This document shows positions 15,567 to 24,979 of a stretch of 49,632 nt of DNA, in pieces. The DNA lies in NCBI GenBank assembly GCA_910588295.1, contig CAJUQO010000022.1, positions 1-49,632 on the forward strand, read 5' to 3'. A model generated the notes under the pieces. The model saw nothing but the letters and a program-made list of their open reading frames with translations, was not told the origin of the DNA and did no database searches. The stretch is from an uncultured Lachnospiraceae bacterium. GTDB lineage: Bacteria > Bacillota > Clostridia > Lachnospirales > Lachnospiraceae. The position numbers were made by a program, and so were the translations under genes. The stretch's first letter is position 1; each line of letters begins with the position of its first letter.

Positions 15567-17219
15567 TCACCGGAAAAACAGCATATAGCACAGCCAGGCA
15601 ATCACCGCCAGTGCCACGCCAAAGATTTCCAGAACCATGAACCTGCGGCCCCTTTTCTCCGTCGGAGGATTCTCTTTCTGCCTCTTTTCCCGTTTCGGAT
15701 CTTTTATGAGCGTTCCCCAGGGGCTGTAATTCTGCAGCCGCAGCGTCAGTTTTTTATTATCCTCCTGCTCTATGGCCCGCAGAAAATCCGCCCAATTCAG
15801 CTCCAGAAGCTGCATCCCCTTCTTTAACTCCGCCTCCGCCGTAAGGCCCTTTAACAATGCCTGGAAAAACCCCGTCCGCTCCCCGTAGGCATCCTGTCCG
15901 GCATAGGCGCCGTCCCTTTTTTTCTCCGCATAGATCTGGTAGGCGTAGGCCAGCCCTTCCTCCATGGCTCTCTGGGGGCTTCTGGTCCGGTCATAGGCGT
16001 CGACAGTATAGGAATACACCTTGTACACACCCTTACGGCTCAGATAATAATCCACGAATTTATCCACGGCATTCCTCACCGGCGCGCGCAGGGCGCTGTC
16101 CCTGGCCATGGAATCCACATATACCTGGCTCTTTATGGCAGTGGCGGCGGCCAAAACTCCCATGGCCTCGTCATTGCGGGCGCTGAATGCCGGATCTTTC
16201 AGAAGATTGCCGCTGCCGTTCACATGCCTGGCGAAGGCATTGGCCGTTGCCAGCTCCGTTCCTCTGTAGGCCCCCGCCGTCCGGCTGCCTCCCGCATAGG
16301 CCGCACCGGAAAGCCTGCCGCCATTCTGAAAACCATTCAGCACCTCCTGCCGCCGGCTGATCTGCTTTTCTCCGGAATCACTGCGGCCGGAAAAGGAAGA
16401 CGCAACGCGGACGCCGCCGCCTTTCGCCAGGGTATAAAAGCCGCCGCCCGGAGCCGTACTCCCCGCAGAGAACCTGCCGCCTGCGGTCTGGCCGCGTCCC
16501 CGGTCAAAAAGCTGCTCCGCCGCACCGGGGGAAATAGACGCCCCCGTGGCCTGCCTGTACAGACTGGCCTTTATAGCTCTCAACACCGCCGACTGGCCTG
16601 ACTGGGAAAAAAATTTATCCAGATCCCGTATATTCAGATCCCAGATCAGACTGAGCTTCTGGGCCAGGATGGCATCCAGACGTTCCTGCTGGAACATCTG
16701 CTCATCCCCTGTCGTATACGTCAGTAGCGCTTCCAGAAGGGCCAGATACAACCGGGACAGCTCCGCCAGCGCCCGGCGGATATCCCCGTCCTGTCCAGGC
16801 TGCCAGGCAAGGATCGCCTCCCAGGCTTCCTCCTCCATCTCCAAAACCCACCTCTGGCTGGCCTGGGCCAGAAGCTTTCCCTCCAGGCCGAACCACCGGC
16901 TTTGCCGGGACAGCTCCGACGTATCCCGCACTTCCTGTTCTTCCCGCTCCGTCTGCCTTTCCTGCTGCTCTTGTGCCAGCCGCTGCCGCTCCTCCGCCGC
17001 CTGTCTGGCCGCCTGGGCAATCATGGTCTGCCCGGCCTCCATACGGGAAACCTGACCAGCCGCCCGGGCCGCCTGCGTGGCCTGACCGACCACATCCGAC
17101 GTCTTCCGGGCCGCCTGGCCGACGGCGTCCGCAGCTTTTTGTCTGGCAGCTTCTCCGCTTTTGGACACAGACGCCCCCGAAGCGCTCCCCGCGCCGCCCA
17201 CATCTTTCACGCCCGCCAT
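15567..17219 (-). CDS. tail-anchored protein of unknown function
   Basis: A 550-residue protein I do not recognise. The first 110 residues are Ala/Gln/Glu-rich and probably helical, with repeated AAR/QAA units. The centre (about 110-240) is helical. Residues about 250-330 are Gly/Ser-rich and disordered-looking. A second helical region follows, and a basic stretch (KDPKREKRQKEN) precedes a single C-terminal membrane segment (about 530-549). There is no signal peptide, so the bulk should face the cytoplasm. The start at 17219 follows GAGGGGG. It is divergent from the MarR gene and upstream of, but probably not cotranscribed with, the ATPase. Confidence 0.65.
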   Translation of the reverse strand: MAGVKDVGGAGSASGASVSKSGEAARQKAADAVGQAARKTSDVVGQATQAARAAGQVSRMEAGQTMIAQAARQAAEERQRLAQEQQERQTEREEQEVRDTSELSRQSRWFGLEGKLLAQASQRWVLEMEEEAWEAILAWQPGQDGDIRRALAELSRLYLALLEALLTYTTGDEQMFQQERLDAILAQKLSLIWDLNIRDLDKFFSQSGQSAVLRAIKASLYRQATGASISPGAAEQLFDRGRGQTAGGRFSAGSTAPGGGFYTLAKGGGVRVASSFSGRSDSGEKQISRRQEVLNGFQNGGRLSGAAYAGGSRTAGAYRGTELATANAFARHVNGSGNLLKDPAFSARNDEAMGVLAAATAIKSQVYVDSMARDSALRAPVRNAVDKFVDYYLSRKGVYKVYSYTVDAYDRTRSPQRAMEEGLAYAYQIYAEKKRDGAYAGQDAYGERTGFFQALLKGLTAEAELKKGMQLLELNWADFLRAIEQEDNKKLTLRLQNYSPWGTLIKDPKREKRQKENPPTEKRGRRFMVLEIFGVALAVIAWLCYMLFFR

Positions 17220-17365
17220 CCTGATCCGCCCCCTCTCGCACGCCTCTGATTGATCCTCTATCTATATATCGGCCAACTGACGCGCTTGATAAACCGTGGA
17301 ATCCGGCCCGTGGCCGATCCTTCCCCGTGTAAAAACACGTCCCTTCGCCCCCGGAAAATTTCCTA

Positions 17366-17393
17366 TTGACAAAACCCGTGTTCCGGCTATAAT
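17366..17393 (+). promoter_or_regulatory. promoter of marR-MATE operon
   Basis: TTGACA, 16 bases, TATAAT: both hexamers match the consensus exactly. The transcript would start about 37 bases before the MarR ATG. Confidence 0.8.
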
Positions 17394-17436
17394 AGGTCGT
17401 GCACTACTTATTTATATTGAAACAGGGGATGTGCCA

Positions 17437-17898
17437 ATGATGAACGAATTACCCATGGGCCTGCGCCTCTCCATACTCCACCGCACCTTCAAACGTCTCT
17501 TAAACGAACGGGTGGGGACACTGGGGCTGACCGGCGTACAGTTTGCCGTACTGCAGGAACTTCGCCGTCTGGAGGCCTCGAAGCCTCCGGAGATCAACCA
17601 GCGGGATCTGGAACGCGCCGCCAGGCTCACTCACCCCACCATGACGGAAATCCTCAAGCACCTGGAGAAAAAAGGATTTATCCGATGCTGCACCGGGGCC
17701 TCTGATAAACGCTCCAAAGCCATTTCTTCCACGGAAAAAACACACTTTCTGGCCGGAAACCTGGACTATATGGATGAAGATATTTTCAGGGAGCTTATTC
17801 GGGGGATCCCCGGGGAGGATGTGGAAGTTTTTCTGAATGTCATGGATCACATACTGAAAAATACAAGAAAGGAACAAGAAGACAATGGATACAAGTAA
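17437..17898 (+). CDS. MarR-family transcriptional regulator
   Basis: A 153-residue winged-helix regulator. The DNA-binding part (INQRDLERAARLTHPTMTEILKHLEKKGFIRCC, with the wing region ASDKRSKAI) is typical of MarR. A longer in-frame extension upstream is rejected because it runs through the promoter; ATG at 17437 follows AGGGG. It overlaps the MATE gene by 14 bases, so it probably controls its own operon with the exporter in response to the exported compound. Confidence 0.9.
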   Translation: MMNELPMGLRLSILHRTFKRLLNERVGTLGLTGVQFAVLQELRRLEASKPPEINQRDLERAARLTHPTMTEILKHLEKKGFIRCCTGASDKRSKAISSTEKTHFLAGNLDYMDEDIFRELIRGIPGEDVEVFLNVMDHILKNTRKEQEDNGYK

Positions 17899-19267
17899 AA
17901 CAAAACCGGCCCAGGCCGCGCCGGGCGAAAACCGGATGGGCACCCAGCCCATCGGCCCCCTGCTGGCCAGTATGGCCATACCCATGATGATCTCCATGCT
18001 GGTACAGGCCTTTTACAACGTAGTGGACAGCATCTTTGTCTCACGGCTCAGCGAAAACGCCTTAAACGCCGTGTCTCTCGCTTTTCCGCTGCAGAACCTG
18101 ATGATCGCCGTGGGCGGCGGCACCACTATGGGCATTAACACCCTGCTGTCCCGCTCCCTGGGCGCAAAACGCCAGGAATCCGCCGACCGCGCTGCCAACA
18201 CGGGTATCTTTTTATCCCTGTGCAGCGCCCTCCTGTTCGCTCTGATCGGGATCTTCTGCTCCCGGCCTTTTTTCCTGGCCCAGACCGATGTGGCGGAGAT
18301 CGTAAACTACGGTACGGCTTACGGCCAGATCTGCCTTGGGTGTTCCTTCGGTATCTTCTGCCAATTCTGCTTTGAACGGCTCCTGCAGTCCACCGGGCGC
18401 ACAAAATTTGCCATGTATACGCAGATGATGGGGGCCGTCATCAACATCATCCTGGATCCGATCCTGATCTTCGGGCTTTTCGGATTCCCCCGCATGGAGG
18501 TGGCCGGAGCCGCCGCGGCTACAGTCATCGGACAGATCACCGCCGCCGTCGCCGGTCTGGTCATTAATCTGAAATTTAATAAGGATATCCACATCCGGCT
18601 GCGGGATATCCGCTGGCACACCCGCACGGCCACAGAGATCTACCGGGTGGGCATCCCGTCGATCATCATGCAGTCCATCGGCTCTGTCATGACCTTCGGG
18701 CTGAACAAGATCCTGATCTCCTTCACCACCACGGCCACCGCCGTGTTCGGCGCTTACTTCAAGCTGCAGAGCTTCATCTTCATGCCTACCTTCGGGCTGA
18801 ACAACGGCATGGTGCCGATCATCGCCTACAACTACGGCGCAAAAAAAATGGATCGGGTGAAAAAGACCGTGAAGCTTACCATTCTCACGGCCATCTGCAT
18901 TCTGCTGCTGGGCTTTGCCGCCTTCGAGCTAATCCCCGGCGTGCTGCTGTCCTTTTTCAACGCCTCTGGGGACATGCTGGCCATCGGTATCCCGGCCCTC
19001 CGGATCATCGGCACCCACTATCTGCTGGCCGGTTTCTGTATCATCGCCGGTTCCGTGTGCCAGGCTATCGGCAATCCGGTGTACAGCCTGATCGTATCGG
19101 TCTGCCGTCAGCTTGTCGTCCTGCTCCCTGCCGCCTGGCTTCTGGCCCAGACGGGGAACCTGAATATGGTCTGGCTGGCTTTCCCCATCGCGGAGCTGGT
19201 GTCGCTGATCTTAAGCGCCATCTTCCTCAAAAGAACCATGCGGGCCGCGGAGAAAGCTGTAAAATAA
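17885..19267 (+). CDS. MATE-family efflux transporter
   Basis: A 460-residue membrane protein with about 12 hydrophobic segments in two related halves, as in the MATE/DinF family. Examples are the start PLLASMAIPMMISMLVQAFYNVVDSIFVSR and ALNAVSLAFPLQNL, and the second-half AYNYGAKKMDRV. It would export cationic drugs or metabolites using an ion gradient. The start lies inside the MarR gene with AGGAACAAGAAG upstream. It is convergent with the pgmB gene 14 bases away. Confidence 0.92.
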   Translation: MDTSKTKPAQAAPGENRMGTQPIGPLLASMAIPMMISMLVQAFYNVVDSIFVSRLSENALNAVSLAFPLQNLMIAVGGGTTMGINTLLSRSLGAKRQESADRAANTGIFLSLCSALLFALIGIFCSRPFFLAQTDVAEIVNYGTAYGQICLGCSFGIFCQFCFERLLQSTGRTKFAMYTQMMGAVINIILDPILIFGLFGFPRMEVAGAAAATVIGQITAAVAGLVINLKFNKDIHIRLRDIRWHTRTATEIYRVGIPSIIMQSIGSVMTFGLNKILISFTTTATAVFGAYFKLQSFIFMPTFGLNNGMVPIIAYNYGAKKMDRVKKTVKLTILTAICILLLGFAAFELIPGVLLSFFNASGDMLAIGIPALRIIGTHYLLAGFCIIAGSVCQAIGNPVYSLIVSVCRQLVVLLPAAWLLAQTGNLNMVWLAFPIAELVSLILSAIFLKRTMRAAEKAVK

Positions 19268-19281
19268 CGGTAGCCGGCCTG

Positions 19282-19917
19282 TCACAGCATCCGCAGCAGA
19301 TCACGGATACTTTTCAGCGGGCAGGTCACCTGCGGGTGGCCTGCCGCCTCACCGATACCCGCGCTGCCAAAACCGCCGGCTGCTGCCGCTTCAATCCCCG
19401 CCAGGGCGTCCTCCACCACCAGGCATTCCGAAGGTTCCAGCCCCAGACGCCCGGCCGCTTTCAGGAACACCTCGGGATCCGGTTTCGAGCGGGCGATGTC
19501 CGTGCCGTCGCTGACGGCATCAAAATAATCCGCCAAACCGATACGGGACAAAATGAATTTCGCATTTTTACTGGATGAACCGACGGCCAGCTTATAGCCT
19601 TTGGTTCTCAGGCCATCCAGCGTCTCCCGCACTTCCTCCGGCAGATCCTCCTCTGTCATTTTCCCCAGCAGCTCACGATATCTCCTGTTTTTCCATTCCG
19701 CCAGCGATGCTTTTTCCCCCTCCGTGTAAGATTTCCCGGCGCGCTCCAGTATGATCTTCAGACTGTCCATACGGCTGATCCCCCGCAGGCGGTTGTTGAC
19801 CGTCTCGTCAAAATAAATACCCTCCCGGCCCGCCAGTTCCTTCCAGGCCTGGTAATGATACTGATCTGTAAAACAGAGCACACCGTCCAGGTCAAAAATA
19901 ATCCCTCTCCATGTCAT
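19282..19917 (-). CDS. pgmB: beta-phosphoglucomutase (YcjU-like)
   Basis: A 211-residue HAD-superfamily mutase converting beta-glucose 1-phosphate to glucose 6-phosphate. The nucleophile motif FDLDGVLCFTDQYHYQAW, the substrate loop RGISRMDSL, SSSKNAKFIL, IARSKPDPEVF and VVEDALAGIEAA are all present. It is the last gene of the ycj-like operon, directly after the GH65 phosphorylase that makes its substrate. TAGGAGG precedes the ATG and overlaps the GH65 stop. Confidence 0.92.
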   Translation of the reverse strand: MTWRGIIFDLDGVLCFTDQYHYQAWKELAGREGIYFDETVNNRLRGISRMDSLKIILERAGKSYTEGEKASLAEWKNRRYRELLGKMTEEDLPEEVRETLDGLRTKGYKLAVGSSSKNAKFILSRIGLADYFDAVSDGTDIARSKPDPEVFLKAAGRLGLEPSECLVVEDALAGIEAAAAGGFGSAGIGEAAGHPQVTCPLKSIRDLLRML

Positions 19918-19930
19918 CGTACAGATCCTC

Positions 19931-22228
19931 CTATATATCCGCTTCCAGCCTACGGGTTAAGCGGTAATCCCGCCCCCGTATCCTCACCGCAGTCTCACCG
20001 TCATCAGAACTTGAAAGGATGAGCCTTTCCTTTGTGAGGTGCAGCATAATATTTCTGCCTCGATAGACAAATTGAAAACACATCTCCTGTATCTCTTCCG
20101 GCAGACACGGCTGAATGCATAGCCGGTCTTCCAGAATGCGCAATCCGGCGAAGCCCCGGACTACGGCCATCCAGATCCCGCCCATGGCCGCCGCATGGAT
20201 TCCTTCATCGGAAGAATGGGGGCTGGGCCCCATATCGATATCCATGGCGTGTAAAAAACACTCATATGCTTTCCGAGGCTCCCCGCAGTCGCTGGCTGCC
20301 ACTGAATAAACCGCCCTGCTCAGCGAAGAATCATGGATCGTTTTCGGTTCATAATATTCCCAGTTCTTCCACTTCATGGCGGTTTCAAACAGTTCCGGCA
20401 AGAGGATAAACAGCATGACCACGTCCGGCTGCTTGAGCACCTGCATCTGATCCACCTGCCTCCTGCTGTAGTCTTTCAGAATCGTCTGCTTTCCGGCGCT
20501 GCTTCTGTATTTTGTAACATCCAGAATCTTTTTCTGCAGAAAACCGTCATTCTGAGGCAAAACTCCCGAAGGAGCGTCCGCCGGCAGAGGCAGATACAGT
20601 TTCCGGGCATAGCTCTTTAGCTTCTCCACAATCCCTGTCTCGCCGTAATAATGCTCCGCCTCCCGGACAAATCTCCCGCCGCCGTCCCGCAACAGCAGCA
20701 AAGCCTTTTCTACCGTATCATGAACCATGTAATTGCTGTAGGCATTATTGTCCACATGTTCCGTATATTCGTCCGGTCCGATAATATCCCGGATCTCATA
20801 GCGATCCTTTTCCTCAATATATACGCTTCTGCTCAGCCAGAACAGCGCGGCGCCCACGATCAGGAGTTTTTCCTCTTTATTCGCAAGATCCCACCCTCCT
20901 ATGGCGGATCGGTACAGCCACAAGGCATAGGCAATATCCGCCGTGATATGGTGCTCTTTGATTCCGGCCCACACATGGGCGGCATTTCCGGTGAATATAT
21001 CCATACCGGCGAAAAGAGGGGTCTCCTCCTCGCCTGTTTCAGCGCTTTCCCAAGGGAACAAAAGCCCACGGTAACCTTTCTTTTCCGCATTTTCCGCGGC
21101 CTGCTCCATTCGATTGATCCGATACTCCAAAAGCTGTGCCGCTTTCTCCGGCGCCGTAAACAGATAATAAGGCAGAATATACACCTCTGTATCCCAGAAT
21201 ACATGGCCTTTATACCCCTCTCCCGTCAGCCCCTTGGCCGCAATGGAGCTGCTGCTGTCCGGAGGAAACATGGCGAGCAAATGGTACTGGGCAAATCGCA
21301 GAGCCAGTGGAATTCTGTCATTTTTTCCCCGGATCCGGATATCACGCCGTTCCCAAAAGGATCGGAAATAGGCCGCGCTCTTCGCCTGCAGCGCGTCGTA
21401 ACCGTCCTCCACCAGCCTTTGCATATGCCGTGTCAGAAGCTGCAGGGCCTGCTCTCCCTGCTCCGCCATCTCCCGGCCCGTGTACAGCACCGCCAGCTTT
21501 TCATAGCGGACCGTTTTTCCCTTTTCTGCTCCAAAATCCATGGTTTCCAGTATTCTGCGCCTCTGCATGGAAAAATCCCGTATCTCCCCTTCCGTCCCCA
21601 CAACGCTGGATCCGCAACAGTGATAAAAGATAATCCCGCTCTGGATCGTTCTCTGATCCAGATACAAAAAACGCTTGTCCAGCACCCTTTTGGAACCGTC
21701 GGAAAAATGCTGCGCGCCGGAGTTGGTCATACGGCCGTTAATCCCTGAGACCACCTGCACTTTCACGTCATGATCCAGGGCACAGATCTCCACCTGCATA
21801 CCGCAGGCATGGACGTCTGTGTGGGACACGGCCCTTCTAAACACCAGATGATAACGTTTCCCGCCGGGAGACTGCCAGTCCAGGCTCCTCGTCAGTTCGC
21901 CGGTATACAGATTCAGGCAACGCTGATAGGCGGAGACCTCCCCCCGGGTCATGGAAAAGTACTCGCCGTCCAGGATGAGACATATTTCACAGACATCCGC
22001 CGCATTGGGCAATTCCACCGTTTCACCCGGAAGACGGTCAAAGCATCCGCTGACAAAGGTTCCGCGGGTCTGAAAGGGATAGGGTTCCTCAAAAGCAGAA
22101 CGAATACCCATATACCCGTTGCCAAGGCAGAAAACACTTTCCCCTTTTCCCTGCCCTGACAGAGAAAACTCATCCTCACCGATTATCCAGTTTTCATAAT
22201 TCCCTTTACCGATCGTATACTTCAGCAC
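19931..22228 (-). CDS. ycjT: GH65 disaccharide phosphorylase (kojibiose phosphorylase/YcjT-like)
   Basis: A 765-residue inverting glycoside phosphorylase. The catalytic acid lies in DIIGPDEYTEHVDNNAYSNY; VFWDTEVYILPYYLFTAPE and SSAGKQTILKDYSRRQ are further GH65 landmarks. It releases beta-glucose 1-phosphate from an alpha-glucosyl disaccharide. E. coli YcjT, in the equivalent cluster, is a kojibiose phosphorylase; linkage preference here is inferred from context only. A longer frame starts at 22291, but GTG at 22228 is preferred: AAGGAGG lies five bases upstream and overlaps the stop of the preceding gene. Confidence 0.85.
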   Translation of the reverse strand: MLKYTIGKGNYENWIIGEDEFSLSGQGKGESVFCLGNGYMGIRSAFEEPYPFQTRGTFVSGCFDRLPGETVELPNAADVCEICLILDGEYFSMTRGEVSAYQRCLNLYTGELTRSLDWQSPGGKRYHLVFRRAVSHTDVHACGMQVEICALDHDVKVQVVSGINGRMTNSGAQHFSDGSKRVLDKRFLYLDQRTIQSGIIFYHCCGSSVVGTEGEIRDFSMQRRRILETMDFGAEKGKTVRYEKLAVLYTGREMAEQGEQALQLLTRHMQRLVEDGYDALQAKSAAYFRSFWERRDIRIRGKNDRIPLALRFAQYHLLAMFPPDSSSSIAAKGLTGEGYKGHVFWDTEVYILPYYLFTAPEKAAQLLEYRINRMEQAAENAEKKGYRGLLFPWESAETGEEETPLFAGMDIFTGNAAHVWAGIKEHHITADIAYALWLYRSAIGGWDLANKEEKLLIVGAALFWLSRSVYIEEKDRYEIRDIIGPDEYTEHVDNNAYSNYMVHDTVEKALLLLRDGGGRFVREAEHYYGETGIVEKLKSYARKLYLPLPADAPSGVLPQNDGFLQKKILDVTKYRSSAGKQTILKDYSRRQVDQMQVLKQPDVVMLFILLPELFETAMKWKNWEYYEPKTIHDSSLSRAVYSVAASDCGEPRKAYECFLHAMDIDMGPSPHSSDEGIHAAAMGGIWMAVVRGFAGLRILEDRLCIQPCLPEEIQEMCFQFVYRGRNIMLHLTKERLILSSSDDGETAVRIRGRDYRLTRRLEADI

Positions 22229-22238
22229 ACTGTCCTCC

Positions 22239-23279
22239 TTATATTTCCACCACTTTTCCCTCGGCGGCGGAACGGTATAATGCTTCCACAATGGACATCA
22301 GTACCACGCCCTGTCCGGCCGTAACCAGGGGCGCTCCCTCCCCGGCGCAGCAGCGTATATAGCTGCTTATGCTGATATTTCTCCTGTCCGTATCCTGGAC
22401 GAAAGGCAGACGCATGTCCACGAGCTGTCCGTTCTTTTCCATATAGATTTCACCGTCAAACACAGACGCCCCGGCCTGATCCCCATAGATCTCCACATTC
22501 ATTTTCTGCTTTTCCTTACAGTTTAGGGCAAAGGCTGTCTCTACCTGCAGGGAGATCCCGCCTTCAAACTGGATATAGCCGAAAAGCCCGTCCTCGACGT
22601 TGAATTTCCCCGGATCCCAGCTCCCCATCAGGCCCGCGCCGCCCCGCCTGCCGATTCTGTCCGAGCTGTTGGCCGCCGCGTACAGGGGCCTGGGATAATC
22701 CAGAAGGTATAGGGCCGTATCCAGCATATGGACGCCGATATCGATCAGCGCGCCGCCGCCCTGTATATCCTTATTCGTAAAATTCCCCCAGCCCGGGATG
22801 CCTCTTCTCCTGATCGCCTGCACCCTGCCGGTATATAATGTGCCGAACTCCCCCGACCGGATCATCTGCTTCACCGCCTGTACTTCCGGGGCATAGCGGT
22901 AGTGGAGATTGTAGGTGAGGATCTTTCCCGCCTTCCCCGCCTCTTCCTCCATATGCCGGGCCTGATCCGCCGTGAGAGCCGGCGGTTTTTCGCAGAGTAC
23001 ATGGCAGCCCGCCCGCAGGGCGTCCACGGTAAGCTGCTCATGGAATTTATTGGGCACGCATACGGTCACCAGATCCGGCTTCTCCTTCTCAAGCATCTCC
23101 GTATGGCTGGCGTAAAAGGCCGGCACCTGGAATTGTCCAGCGGCTTTCCTGGCGTTTTCTATATTAACGTCGCACACCGCGGCAATCTCCGCAATATCGC
23201 TGTTTTTCAGACAGTTGGGAAAATGAGAATGGATTGATTCCTGTCCTGCTCCCATGATCCCGATACGCAATTTCTCCAT
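22239..23279 (-). CDS. ycjS: Gfo/Idh/MocA oxidoreductase (YcjS-like glycoside 3-dehydrogenase)
   Basis: A 346-residue NAD-dependent dehydrogenase with the Rossmann start RIGIMGAG, the CEKPPALT motif carrying the catalytic Lys, and GGALIDIGVHMLDTALYLL. In E. coli the family member YcjS oxidises C3 of D-glucosides; that role fits the gene order here. The long in-frame upstream extension is rejected because it runs through the preceding gene; AAGGGAG sits nine bases before ATG at 23279. The gap to the preceding gene is two bases. Confidence 0.82.
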   Translation of the reverse strand: MEKLRIGIMGAGQESIHSHFPNCLKNSDIAEIAAVCDVNIENARKAAGQFQVPAFYASHTEMLEKEKPDLVTVCVPNKFHEQLTVDALRAGCHVLCEKPPALTADQARHMEEEAGKAGKILTYNLHYRYAPEVQAVKQMIRSGEFGTLYTGRVQAIRRRGIPGWGNFTNKDIQGGGALIDIGVHMLDTALYLLDYPRPLYAAANSSDRIGRRGGAGLMGSWDPGKFNVEDGLFGYIQFEGGISLQVETAFALNCKEKQKMNVEIYGDQAGASVFDGEIYMEKNGQLVDMRLPFVQDTDRRNISISSYIRCCAGEGAPLVTAGQGVVLMSIVEALYRSAAEGKVVEI

Positions 23280-23281
23280 TT

Positions 23282-24979
23282 TTATCTCCCTTCCGGCTGT
23301 TCCAGCCAAGCTATCTGATAAGGGGACATCCGATCCATCCGCACTGCAGCGCCACCCGCAAGTATGTCCTCCCCCCCTACGGGCGAAGCCAGCCGCACCG
23401 GCTTCCCTGTGACATTGACCAAAACCAGCACCGGCCGACCGCCGTCCTCCGGAATCCTGCGCAGGGCAAACACAGAGGAGCCGCAGTCTAGAATCTCCTG
23501 GGGCACGCGGGGCGCAAAAGCCGCGCAACCGCCCCGGGCCCGCAGCAGTCCCAGATATCCCATGAAAACCCTGTTTCTCAGGGTTCCTTCCCTGTGCAAT
23601 TCCTCTTCTAGTGTACGGCATGGGAGTTTTTCCCGGTTGATCCTCCGGAAAATCCCCGTGCTCTCCACACCTTCCTGCCAGTTTCGGGAACCCAAAAGGC
23701 TGTGGTAGTAAATACCCGGCATCCCCTGTAAGCTTAGCATAATGGCCTGGGAAGCCAGAAAACGGGCTGCACGGGTCTCATCCGGTTCACCGGGATCGGA
23801 AATCGCATCCAGAAAATTAATGTTTAATTCATAAGGGCTTTCACTGCCGTCAGCATTCTTCTTATAGCTGACCCTGCCGCCCCGGTCCGTCACCGCACAC
23901 AAAAGGGCCTGCAGCTGCGCCTCCGTCAATATATCTTCCACAGGCCGGACGCCAATGCCGTCATGGGAAGCCAGGAAATTGAAAAATGTACTCCCCTCCG
24001 GCACCGGATCGGCCGAGAGCCCTTCCGCCCACGCCGTCAGCCTGTCCGTATTCCCGGCCAGCATGGTATGAAGCACCAGAGGCGGCAGCGGGAACTGGTA
24101 CACCATATGCGCCTCATCTCCCCGGCCAAAATAGCTGATATTTTCCTTATGGGGCACATTGGTCTCCGTAATAATACCGGTTCCCGGAAAAATCTCCGTG
24201 AGCATAAGGCGCATGAGCTGAATAAGGGCATGGGTCTCCGCCAAATGCATGCAGGCAGTTCCCGGCCGTTTCCACACAAAACCAATAGCATCCAGACGGA
24301 TAAACCGGGCTCCCCGGCAGGCATACGTAAAAAGTACTTCCATGATATCCCTGAGCACATAGGGACAATGGTAGTTCAGATCTACCTGATCCCCGGAGAA
24401 CGTGGTCCAATACCACTTTTTACCCCGGGATGTTTCAAAAGGCGTCAGCAATGGCAAGGCGCGGGGCCTGGTCACACGAGAATAATCCGCCTCTGGATCG
24501 CATTCTATATAATACTGTGTATAAGGGAACTCCCCCGCACAGCATTTTTTAAACCAAACGTGGGATTTCGATGTGTGATTGATGACCGCATCCATCATAA
24601 CGCCCCTTTTCTCTCCCAATGCTTCCACCTCATCCCAGCCGCCCAGATCCGGCGCGACGGCCAGATAATCCGACACGGAAAATCCGTCGTCCGAGGTATA
24701 GGGAAACAGAGGCAGCAGATGGACGTTAGTGATCTCCTCCCCGCAGTTCCTCTCTATAAATTCATCCAGAACCGCCAGCGGGGGCCTCCCCCCCTCCTGT
24801 ATGGAATCCCCATAGGCAATGAGCATACAATCTTTTTCCGTCAGGGGACGGACGTCGCGCTTTCTGCGGGGTTCCCATTTCACAAGCAGCCCGTCCATGA
24901 GCTCCATGGCCAGCTCCAGATCCCCGCCTGTATAGAGCCGCCCCAGCAGCTCCTTTCTTTTTGTCTCACAGCCTCCCAT
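23282..24979 (-). CDS. ycjM: GH13_18 phosphorylase (sucrose/glucosylglycerate phosphorylase type, YcjM-like)
   Basis: A 565-residue retaining phosphorylase. The nucleophile is in RLDAIGFVWK, the acid/base Glu in IITETNVPH, and the third carboxylate in ASHDGIGVRP. HLLPLFPYTSDDGFSVSDY and VINHTSKSHVWF are characteristic of the sucrose phosphorylase subfamily. At about 560 residues it is longer than sucrose phosphorylases (about 490) and matches E. coli YcjM, a glucosylglycerate phosphorylase. It yields alpha-glucose 1-phosphate. GGAGGAGG upstream of ATGGTCATG favours the second ATG (24979). It overlaps the ThuA gene by 14 bases. Confidence 0.82.
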   Translation of the reverse strand: MGGCETKRKELLGRLYTGGDLELAMELMDGLLVKWEPRRKRDVRPLTEKDCMLIAYGDSIQEGGRPPLAVLDEFIERNCGEEITNVHLLPLFPYTSDDGFSVSDYLAVAPDLGGWDEVEALGEKRGVMMDAVINHTSKSHVWFKKCCAGEFPYTQYYIECDPEADYSRVTRPRALPLLTPFETSRGKKWYWTTFSGDQVDLNYHCPYVLRDIMEVLFTYACRGARFIRLDAIGFVWKRPGTACMHLAETHALIQLMRLMLTEIFPGTGIITETNVPHKENISYFGRGDEAHMVYQFPLPPLVLHTMLAGNTDRLTAWAEGLSADPVPEGSTFFNFLASHDGIGVRPVEDILTEAQLQALLCAVTDRGGRVSYKKNADGSESPYELNINFLDAISDPGEPDETRAARFLASQAIMLSLQGMPGIYYHSLLGSRNWQEGVESTGIFRRINREKLPCRTLEEELHREGTLRNRVFMGYLGLLRARGGCAAFAPRVPQEILDCGSSVFALRRIPEDGGRPVLVLVNVTGKPVRLASPVGGEDILAGGAAVRMDRMSPYQIAWLEQPEGR

